The notes under the pieces were generated by a model. That model made no database searches and was not told where the DNA came from. It saw nothing but the letters and a program-made list of their open reading frames with translations. A stretch of 64,000 nt of DNA from Scatophagus argus (Eukaryota > Chordata > Actinopteri > Scatophagidae), in assembly GCF_020382885.2 (NCBI RefSeq), contig NC_058502.1, positions 9,743,501-9,807,500 of the forward strand, given 5' to 3'. Every line of letters begins with the position of its first letter. The stretch's first letter is position 1. A program made the position numbers and the translations under genes. Shown one piece after another: positions 1 through 10,300 of the stretch.

Positions 1-1329
1 CAACATTATCCACAGGTGTTGCCAAAGTGCTATAGATCAAATATAATTTATGTAAAAGCTGAATGAAATAAAAACAGTCTTCAGGGCACTGACATTGAAC
101 AGACAGGCATATGGAGAGGCCTCTTCAGTGCTTTGGTCTGATAATGAGAAGAAATGACCTCAGTGGCTCTGGGCTGGGACTGAAATCAATACCTTATAAA
201 AGGTTTAGGCACTCAAAATCTCTCAGCTTCTGGATTTGGTTTTGCTACTGTGAGACTGTTTCACTAGGCACAATGTAATCATATGAAAATCCATATAAAG
301 TCTTTTTGAAACCACAACCTGGCGTGTGTACCCAATCGACCAATCCAAAATAATGGGCAGGAATGGCTTGCAGCAGAGCAGGTGTGAAGCACCGGATAAG
401 AAGACTTATCTGCATTTGAGCAAATATGTTGTAAAAAAGATCACATTAGCATAGTTTTGCCTTAGAACTAAACTCTTGAAGGGAGTTGCTGGCAATGGCA
501 TGGAGAGATTAGAAAAAATATTATGCGAATAAATAAGCATGCTTGTTCCTCGAGGCCCTTCACAAGACGAGTGTGGTGGTCGTTATGGCAGCGATGCGGT
601 GCAGTTACCTGCAGGGCGCACAACACCATCACTTGTCTCTGATTCCCAATGAAACTGCTTATCCATTAATTTCCTCTTGGTTTAATTGGCAGATGGAGGA
701 GTCCCCCCCCCACTGAACTGCTTTTGGGTTTATTAGTCCCACCACAGTGGGCTGTCTTCTCCGACAGCTCATTCATTTCACTTTGTTGTCATTTCAGGCT
801 CTGGATTTGATGTCTCTGGCCTTTATCTCTCATTTTTACACCCTGACTGATGATTGAATGAAGAAGTAGTTGGAGTGAAATTCACAGAGAATTAATGTCA
901 TGATTTAGATCAGAGAGACATGGCATCATTTGCAGAGACTGCAGAAGTCTGGTCTGAACTTGTGTCTCCTTTAGCAATAAGCAATTACACTTTTGTATGA
1001 AGATGTATGATGAAATGATAGTAATACAGTATAGTAGGAATATTGTAAATTTTGTCTGATATTATTTTTGTCACGAGGTATATTGTAAAATGTGTGTTGT
1101 GTTATTTGGTTTTATTGTTTAGTTTGGTTGGAACTAATTGCCCATCTTGTTATTTATTTTTGTAATCATTTGTATAATTTTTAAATTTCAACAGAAAAAC
1201 TGTATCTCCACTGGGAGTAATAAGATAAAATTACTTGACACAATTTGGGATGACTTCTGTCAATATATGGTTACCCATCTAGAATGAAAGTAAACTCATT
1301 ATGGTGATTTTAAGCAAGAGTGCGCCACA

Positions 1330-1505
1330 CTTATGCACAACAAGACATTATGCTAATGCCAACTTTCAAATATTATGCTCACAGTGACAACGCCAGCACA
1401 TGTTAAATTTATCAGTTCATCGGGTGTAACATTTAGTTTGATGTATTAGTATGCTTATATTTGCTAATTAGCACTGAACAAAGTATAGCTGAGGCAAAGT
1501 GGCAA
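1330..1505. repeat. Relic of a dispersed teleost repeat
   Basis: The stretch ending in ttgctaattagcactgaaca followed by aagtatagctgaggc (1461-1495) matches a wording I recognise as recurrent in teleost intergenic DNA. A second, differently decayed copy lies at 63405-63545, where gctaatcc...acacaaagtacagctga repeats the same core. The two copies share little outside it. I cannot assign a transposon class. Confidence 0.45.
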
Positions 1506-3204
1506 CCTCTGAGACAAAAAACAAAAAACAAATTGCAGTTCCTTGCATGGCCACTTGAGGCAATATCCATCGACATTTGTATATTTTACAGCAGAAACAA
1601 CCATGTTTAGAGCCTGGTAAGAAAAAAAGATTTTGGTCTCTATGGCTAGTTTCCTCCTTCATGGCAAAGGTACTTGGGATGAATTTGTATATAACTCATT
1701 CATTTAAGTAATATTAAGGTTTAAAGTTATGCATAATCATGGTTGTGACTGCTAGGCATCACCTCAGCAGTCTAAGTCTAAGCCAAGTGGTCAACATTTC
1801 AAGTAACAGAATTGTCTTCAATGCTGACAGACAGCCCACAAAATGAGCACTATGTAGTAATCAGGTTGTTTTAATCATTTGGCAGGATCAAATAAATGTA
1901 TCAAAGTGGGTAACTATATCAAAGTAAAATGTATCTTTCATTTTACAGAAAATCATGTCTGAGATCTGAATTAAAAAAAAAAAAGAGAGATTGGCTAAGT
2001 GGGACACTGACAAATGTTGTAACAAGACCATCACCATCTATAAGCACCAGTCTCAGCCTAAAAAGTTGATTTACATTTCATTGTTTCATGAAAGCATGCA
2101 TGAGGCAGACTCTTGATAATCTAAGAAATGAATTTTTCAGATTACATCTTATCAACACAGTGCTGAGCTTTCCAGTTCTGTGTGTGAATAAACACACAGT
2201 AAAGTGTGTTAGCTGTTCTTTCCACGTCATCATTTTTTTAATACTCCCTGACAAAATCTATTAAATCTTCAGAAACTGCCTTTTGCTGCCTAACTGTGAA
2301 TATACTGTATATTATTGTTAGAATATATATGTATATTTTTTTTTCCTTATCTGACAAATTTTCAATATACTATATGTTTTTCAAGCACTGATTAAATTCC
2401 ATTTCTGCTATCTCTTCCTTATGGTAATGCTTCCATCTGTTCACAGATGAATAATGGCCATTGGTCATGTCTCTTAACAATATAAAAGCCCTTTCAAGAA
2501 CCTCCTTCAACTGCTCAAGAGTCCCCTCTTTATGAAAGAACTCAAGGCTTTGTGTTCCCTTGTGTGTGCATGCTGTCCATACAGCACAAAAATGATAAAC
2601 AACACTGCAGAGGGACATGTTAGGAAGTGCAGGAGCACAACAGGAATAGAAGGAGGTAGAGGATAGATTGAGTGTGCCATGGAAAAGCCATCAAGCTCCA
2701 CCCCTCCACAACCCCCACCCCAATCTCCACTCCCATTTTCAGCTCAGTGCACTCTTTAGCAGAATTATTGATGGTGCTTGTGAGGTACAGAGGACTGGGA
2801 CGAAGATGTCTCAATCCCTGGGCAGGAAAACAAGAGCTATGGCATCGGATAGGGCAGCAGGAGGAACAACACATGCAGTATTTATTGCTGTGTTCAGTAT
2901 GAAGAAAGAGAGGAAGAAAAATGGAAGTGATATCCAAAGTGGAGCAACACAGTCCTCATCCTAGCACTGCATTGTACTAGCAGTTTTGGAAGAAGCTGTT
3001 AGCTCCTTTGCTTAAATAATGTGGCAATAATAGAATGAAAATATTGAATTATTAAGAAACATGTACAAAAAATGGAAATACTCATGATGCTTTCAAAGTG
3101 TTATTATGTTATATTATATTACAGGGCTGCATTTTTATTTAATGTGTTATGTATATATTTTGTAGGTAAAATCTTACTCTGCTTAGTTGCTACAGCTGTC
3201 AGAT

Positions 3205-3300
3205 TAATGTAGTGGTGTAAAATGAACAACATTTGCCTCTGAGTTACAGAAGTACTTAAGTAAAAGACAAGCACTTAAACATACTAGTACTTATAGTATA
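3205..3300. repeat. Relic of dispersed teleost repeat (aagtacttaagtaaa type)
   Basis: The block from aatgtagtggtgtaaaatga through aagtacttaagtaaaagaca resembles a very common teleost interspersed sequence rich in 'agtacttaagtaaa' words. It carries no coding potential. The family name is not certain, and identification rests on recalled wording rather than an alignment. Confidence 0.45.
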
Positions 3301-3324
3301 CCTGAACTGTGAAATGGTGGATTT

Positions 3325-3480
3325 GATCACTTGGGGACAGCAGAAACAAACTGTGGACACACAGAGGTAAACTGCTAAGTAAAGAGGCACACATCATCCA
3401 GCAGATTGGGACATTAACATTCATTTAGAATCATGTTTCTGGCCACTATTGCATTTATTCAGTATCTTGTAGTTCTGTTT
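3325..3480. repeat. Relic of dispersed repeat, sister of 51895-52080
   Basis: The words cacttggggacagcagaaac aaactgtg (3329-3356) recur as cacttgggggcagcaaaaac aagctgta at 51901-51928. Both copies continue with an 'acacatcc..cagcattcattta'-like string. Two decayed copies in one window support an interspersed repeat of unknown class. Confidence 0.5.
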
Positions 3481-3988
3481 TGGTCTCCACCAACCACCAA
3501 GGGGAAATTTTGGCTGCGATCTCAGCAGGTCACATCCAGTGCGATTTGCAAAACTTTTTCAATGTGAACAGCTGCCTGCTTTTGCTGAAAATGACACTGA
3601 TGAAAGTGATCCAAAACAGTAATCTTACAGGGCTGTAAAACAAACAAACAAAAAAAAAGAGATAATTCTCTGTGTTGTTTGTCACCGACACGCAAGTAGT
3701 CATGTGATCAGCAGCTTTACACATAGTAGTCGAGTAAATGGCTTTACTAGCCACACCTGTTTATTGCTAATACCACATTTAAGAACTGAGCCTACAGAAA
3801 CAAGTTGATCAGTCACAAGGAATACCCCTAACCCTAACTAAACTAAATTAAAGTATGACTGTTTTGGGGCCAATGCAAAATTAACGTCGTGTAAATATAT
3901 TATGTATATAGGCACTCCTGGTAGGTTGCTTCTGGGGTGAAAAGGGTTTGTGAGCTTGAGAGAGAACCGGTGGATTCTTTGCGTGTAT

Positions 3989-4009
3989 GTGTGTGTGTGT
4001 GTGTGTGTG
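3989..4009. repeat. (GT)n microsatellite
   Basis: An uninterrupted GT dinucleotide run of about ten units lies in non-coding DNA. It accounts for the Thr-His/Val-Cys-like stretches in translations of both strands. Confidence 0.9.
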
Positions 4010-7000
4010 AAGATGTCCTGTTTCTTGAGTTTCATCATGCTTACAATAACTTACTTGTCTCCTCTTCGAGCTTAGTACCGACAGATCTGTTTCTTCTCTA
4101 TTCCCAGGATGTACAGTACATTGTACATGCTTCATGTGCTTCGTGTCGTTAAAAAGACAGCAGAGTGATGAAGAGGTGAGCTATGAATTCAGTAGAATTA
4201 ACCGAAATGATTCTTTTGATTCTGAGCTTTAGTAATTGTACCTTTATGTGTCTTATACCAAGATGACCAGATTTAAGTGTTTTATGTTTTCTTTTGTTCT
4301 ATTCTTCTGAAGCCGTCCTTGACTACTGGTCTTGATAAGAACAAGAGATTACAAGTGCTCTGTGGCGTCCTTGCTTGTTTACATCTTTGTTTTCCCAAGG
4401 AAATTAGCATTCCTTACATCGAGCCCCTTTTCAATCACCGCCACAGAGAAATGACTGTTATGCTGACATTTAATGAAACTCACTGCCCCAAGATTCATCA
4501 AAAAACTCATGAACACCAGCCCCCTTGATGGTTATTCATTGCACTGGCAGGAGGAAAAGACAGACAAACAGTATGGCTAGCATCCATTTTGATAGATGCC
4601 ACGGTCATAGAGAAGGTCCCCATGATCCGCATTTATAGGAATGAGATCATCTGCATTGGAAGGTGACCTTTAATAGCATGGTCTTATCATGAAAAGAGCT
4701 GTGATTAAAATGAGGCTCCTACTTTAAATATTCTGGGAGCGTTACTGAACTCATGAAATAGATTAAAAATAATTCTATCAGATTGTTTTTGTGCTTTAGT
4801 TGTCTAAATGATGCTACAAACATATGATGATGTGCTGATCTTGAAACCCTCCAAAGGCATTTTTGCCAACAGAGATACACATGAAAATTATTGTTATACT
4901 AACTCTTACAAGATCTTTGCCTGTTTTCATCATCACTTTAATGTCTCTGGCCTGTCACTTCCGTCTATAGCCTTTTGTTTTCTTTTCTCTTTCTTTGTTT
5001 TCTTTTTTTTGTGTTACCCATGAATGCAGTGCAACACATCTCAGATATCATTCAGCATTTATGTGTTTATGAGACCCTCTAGAGGAACGTAAGCAGCATC
5101 ACATCAAAAATAAACCGTTAAATCTGATGTTGATGCTAGAACGTGATCATCCCGCTGGGCTGCATTATGAATAGGAGAGGTGTTGATTTGAAGCCACGTT
5201 CTTTTCAAATTTTCAGACTTTCCATTGAGAAAAGTAAGAAAAAGTAAGAAAATAAAACAGAAAAATGTTCCCTGTCAGTATTTTACTCTTATGATCTTTC
5301 TGGATTAATAATACTGCTCCTTTAATGAGTATGGTACATTCTGCTGCTGTAGATGTTTATGGCTGAGCTCTTTTTAATGACTTTATAGTGCTGGGTAGTT
5401 TAATGTATAGAAATGCATCATATTCTAGATTATCATATGTTTGTGTCATCGCCATCCACACAACTCTGAAAATTCAACTTTCAACAAAAACAAATTCAAC
5501 AGCCCTTTTATCAGCTTTGTGATAATACATTACACAGCTAATCCAATTTAAAGTTCAACTGGTGTTGTAAACAGTTTAAATAGTTTATTTTGGTTTATTA
5601 CTAGGAGGATTTCGGCACCCTGAATTCCACCACTGATATGTACAGATGTTCATGTTGTTGTGTCCACCACCTGCAAGTTACTTCATACAGCTGAATATGT
5701 AGAATTTAAATAAAAAGAAGCACAGTGTCTATAAAAAAGCCTTATATTGTGTAGTGCATTGTGTTACATTATTCACAGAATTTGAAAATAAATTTGAAAG
5801 AGTATAAAGACAAACCTTCTCTATAAGTGCAGAGCAAGTCACAATCAATCCGTTTTACTGTGACACTCAGCACATTGCTGCCAGTCATTCCACTGACGCA
5901 AACAGTTGGGTCACCGTGTTGACACCTCAGATATGAAGACTTCCTGTCATGCTATGAAATGACTACAGTTTGTGAAATGACGTGCTGTGACACATGGTCT
6001 GATAAGAAGTGAATTCTGTTGCAACCCACGATAAATGGCAGTTTAGCATGTCTGAAAAAACTTTTTTTTTTTGGGGGGGGGGTGCTTTTATAAATGTATT
6101 CATAGGACAGCTGAAGACATGACAAGAAAAGGGGAGAGAGGAAGTGAGAGGACCAAATAAGGGCAGCAGGTCGGAAATCAAACTCAGGCTGCTGCTCAAG
6201 TTTATTCTAAGTATATTATTTTAAGTCTTTCTGGTTCTATGATGTAGGTTTTGCAAACATTGTGAAATTTAATAAATTCTCAGCCCTACAAGTTATTTTC
6301 CATCTGCTGTTAAACAGTCTGTCAACTCCACTGTGACCACTTTAACCACATTGAAAAATTAGGAAAAGAGGAACCTTTACTTTACCAAAAATAGGTCAGC
6401 TGAAGTGTGACATGGGTCAGCTGTTGTGATGTACCCAAACATAGCTCATAGTTAGTCATATTCTAACTGCTCACTAAAAATAGCGCAAAGATCAACAGTG
6501 TGAATAAAAAAATTGCATTACTAATGAATGAATGAAAAATGAAGTTTATTTGTGGTGCCTTTCAAAACACTCAGTCTCAGTCATCTTAGAGAACAGTAAA
6601 AACTAATAAGCCACCATGCAAAGTGCTGCACAAATATATGAAAGACAACCACAGGAAACAAAGATCCACTTAACCATGCATGAACCTGAGAAAATTCACA
6701 CAGGCCACATCAGCTCAAAAGACAGTTTTAGGATAAATAGAGTGTTTTTAAATTAAATACCAAGAAAAGAAATGTAATAAATGAGATAAAAGTCCAGTAA
6801 AGGGAATTACTCATGTTGTGGCAGAGCAGAGAAAGAGTTTATTTTAGATTTTCATGTGGTTTCAGTTGAAGCTCATTTACTGTAAGACCATCCACTGGTT
6901 CCCTGTATTTCTCTGTATTTCCTTTGCAGCTTGACCTCTTCTGTTTAAATTGATAGTTTTGCTGTAAGTTTACTGTACCTGCAGTGAAATATCCAGTACC

Positions 7001-7168
7001 TGTTCAAACATTTTCATCTCAGTGGTCAAGCTGCCTCTTAAATTCTAAAACTATAAATTTTAGAAACTTCAGCAGTTTAGCAGCACTAACTGCGTCTGAT
7101 AAGAGGCATAGAAGAGGAAGCTGTTTGACCACTTGTCATTCTAACACACCCAAAGGCACAACTTCCTG

Positions 7169-7247
7169 CTCTGTGTGTGTGTGTGTGTTTGTGGTTTCAA
7201 CAGAGAGGCAGATAGAAATAGGCACAGACAGACACACACACACACAC

Positions 7248-7311
<64 letters not shown>

Positions 7312-7313
7312 AG
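7169..7313. repeat. Compound (GT)n ... (AC)n(GA)n repeat with a perfect inverted repeat, just upstream of plek
   Basis: A GT run at 7172-7188 and an AC run at 7232-7248 form perfectly complementary 20-nt arms (7169-7188 and 7232-7251) around a 43-nt spacer. A GA run follows directly (about 7253-7305) and ends in GGGA units up to 7313. The array lies about 90-230 bp before the plek start codon, so it falls in the promoter or 5' UTR. Confidence 0.9.
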
Positions 7314-7361
7314 GGAGTAGGTGGACTGGATGGCAAATGCTCTTGACAGTCTAAAAAAGTG

Positions 7362-7369
7362 ACGGAAGT
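7362..7369 (+). promoter_or_regulatory. Candidate ETS-family site in the plek proximal promoter/5' UTR
   Basis: The octamer acggaagt matches the GGAA core preferred by ETS factors and lies 31-38 bp before the plek ATG. ETS factors such as PU.1 are known drivers of blood-cell genes, and pleckstrin is a blood-cell protein. The match is short, so function is inferred only. A weak TATA-like ctaaaaaag lies at about 7351. Confidence 0.3.
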
Positions 7370-7399
7370 TGCAGCTTGACAGCAGCAGAGAGCAGGATA

Positions 7400-10300
7400 A
7401 TGGAGCCACAAGAGATCAGAGAGGGATACTTGGTGAAAAAGGTAAGAATAAATACAAGAAAATACTATCCACTTCCTCTAAAGCTCGAACATGTTTTCTT
7501 TTTACAAGTTTAACTTTGATGATTGGTGCTGCTACAAAAGGTAGATACATTCTGAATTACAAGATACAGAACTGCCAAATATTAAGGTTTCTAAGAGGTC
7601 TGTCCACTTTTTTGAACCAAGCTGAGATTACTGCTGCAGTGCTGATTGACACTGTCACTGTTGCATCAATTACCCAAATTGTGCTAAAAAATAGTTAATT
7701 AAGCAAACATCTTGGAAAAGTCTGAACTGGACAAACTGGCACTGGTAACGGGGAGAGCTTCTTCAACTCAAGCCAGCACCAGGTCGAGCAAATGCGCACG
7801 TAACTTGAAAGTTACCCCACAGCACAACACCACACACTTCTGTTCCACAGTTGCAAAAAAGGCAAATCAAGTTCCTGCCTCTGTCTCGAACCAAGAGCAA
7901 AACATGAAAAGCGTTTTGTAGCTTGTGCTTCTCCATTTATTCTACATCCAGGCAGATTTACACTCATGCTGTGACTCGAAACAAACACTCGCTGTTTTGC
8001 AAAACGTCATGAATGTACTCTGGAATCCACAACCTTCCGTAAAACAAATTTCATCTGTTTTCATGAACTATGAACTAAGGCAGACAAGAATCACTTTGTC
8101 CCAAAGTCTCACTTAAGCCATTTCATACATGTAAACTGGAACTCATTTTAAAAATGAAAGTGAGAGAGAGGGAGTGAGAGCGTGTGAACGCATGTACATT
8201 TTTCTAGAAATAGCCAAACGTGATTTTCTGCTCTACACAAATTACATGACAAACAAGGGCACATTTATAATCTTTCATTTATTTTAATCAAGCGCTTTTG
8301 TATGCTTTTCATTTAAGTTACATTTAGGGATGTCCATCAGAAATAACAGTAAATAACAGCAAAGATTATTCATTATCATTATTATTAATCATTATTGATT
8401 GTCTGTCACTTGTTTGATGATGATTGAGATCATCTTTTTAATGACTAATCTGATAACATCATGGTTGTTATAAATAGCCTTAACTGTACAGTCATGGGTA
8501 TTATGTGAATATGGATCAGTGGTGCATTCAGGTCCATTTACAACAGTAGGCGTATCAATAAAAATCCAGTCAAGCAGACAAAAGGTCTAATCATCTACAA
8601 ATGTTTATTTCATGTCCATAGATTTAAAAAAATCTGATATTTTAGTATAGTATTCCTTAGTTTTCTTACTGTCAGTAATGAATCTGTGTGAGTATCTTAT
8701 TTCTCTGTGCTAAAGAACTTCACTGTTGTCCAAAAATACATCAGTGTACCACACTGTTAGATTTGGTGACATGTTCATTCTTTATTTGGGTGAAGATGGG
8801 TTGATTTATTTTAGTTTATTTTGGGTCAGTCCTGCTGCTGTGAAGACTTACTAGTGCGCAAAATGCATATTACCAAAAAACAGTCTCTAACCTATGCACC
8901 ATGCATAGTATTGTTTGATGCAGTTAATTCAGAAAATTAGCAGTTTACTTGCTATTTACTACTCAAAATGAAACTCCAAATTTGTATCCACTTCTCAAAG
9001 ATGTATACTTCCTCCCTGAGAACAAATCAGCTTGCTATTGTGTGTCATGGATAGAATAACGAGCACATAAATTGAGAAATGTACTGAATCACTGAATAAT
9101 GAGAAAAGGCCTGATCCTAGAAATTATATATAAGTATGTATGTGTGTGTGCAAAATTTAATGACATACACAAGGCTTGCTTTTGGTATTGAAACTATACA
9201 CAGTGTAATGTATGAAAGAATGTATGCATACTGTAGTATCCTGCTTCACATAGTGCAGGACATGAAAGATAAGACTACAGGAGGACTACAGCTAAGGTTT
9301 ATGTTCCAATATTTTACTTCTTTGCCTTCAGTTATTTAATCTGTGCTTGCCTGAATTTGCATGGTAATTCTGTGAACAGCTTGTGATACTTGTAGACATG
9401 TGTTTCACAGAAGATATATTTTGGGAAGACCTTGTTTCTGACATAAATTATGTAACTTTTATTGTTTCCAAAGCATCACTTCCTGAAAAACACCAACTGA
9501 GAGACCTTCTGCTGGTCCCATTTGGGAATGAGGGAGCAGAAGACCCATTCAAGCTCAACAGGGCATGATATTAGTGATGTCACATTGGCAAAGCACTTCT
9601 TTTCAAAGGCCCTTCAGTACAAATGAAGGCAACTGAGTCTTGATTTTTAGAGCTCTTCTTTTTGTCATGGTGCTTAAATTTCATGGCCTGAAGCAAGAAC
9701 CAACCATTGGAGAAGTCATCCTTGGAAACTGTTTGGGAAAGGGCAGGCATTTTGAATGAACCATCTGTCTATCACACACTGACCAGATCAATGAACCACA
9801 TAATGCAGAATGTTGTAAATCGAACTCTTACGAAAGCCAAGAGGAAGGAGAGCAAAAACATTTTTTCAAACTATCCTTCAGTTGTGTTCTTCTCTCTAAT
9901 TTCAATCAAGAAATACTCTCCAGTTCTGATGTATGCGAATCTGTTTAGGAGCTGCCTGTTTTTTGCCATTTATCTACATTTACAATGCAGATCATAGACA
10001 TTAGGTTTGGCGATACAAGTAATTTAATGCTACTAAGCTTATTCCACGCATATGAAGTGAAATCTTATTGGTGAGAAGTGTGAATCTGATCCAAAGCTTA
10101 ACTTCTTTGCTGAAAAAATAAGTAAACCTCGCTCCTTAAAAAAAAGAAAAAGAACATAACAAAGCTACAAGTTCTGTCTCTCTCCAAAGAGTCCTAGGTA
10201 TTACTCCTACATGAACCAAATGAAATGGAATATCTGTAAACATAAACTAAAATTGGTATAGAGAGGGCTTGCCAAAGTCAGGGATTTCTCTTCCCCATGT

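Larger units (their letters stand above)
1..7399. other. Non-coding region upstream of plek
   Basis: I see no exon-like coding segment here. Short open frames on both strands show no recognisable protein family, and none continues across plausible splice sites. The region holds relics of dispersed repeats (about 1330-1505, 3205-3300, 3325-3480), a GT microsatellite (3989-4009), a T-run followed by a G-run (about 6059-6082), and the compound GT/AC/GA repeat just before plek (7169-7313). A slightly GC-richer block at about 540-780 stands out from its AT-rich surroundings but has no supported identity. Confidence 0.6.

Noticed and set aside
2370..2964. Cluster of overlapping open frames on both strands (60-105 codons)
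   Set aside because: No family motif, no splice-site logic, and low-complexity composition on both strands at once. Best explained as chance openness.
6984..7346. 120-codon frame ending in an Arg-Glu repeat upstream of plek
   Set aside because: Its second half is a translation of the GT/AC/GA microsatellites and the first half has no recognisable sequence.
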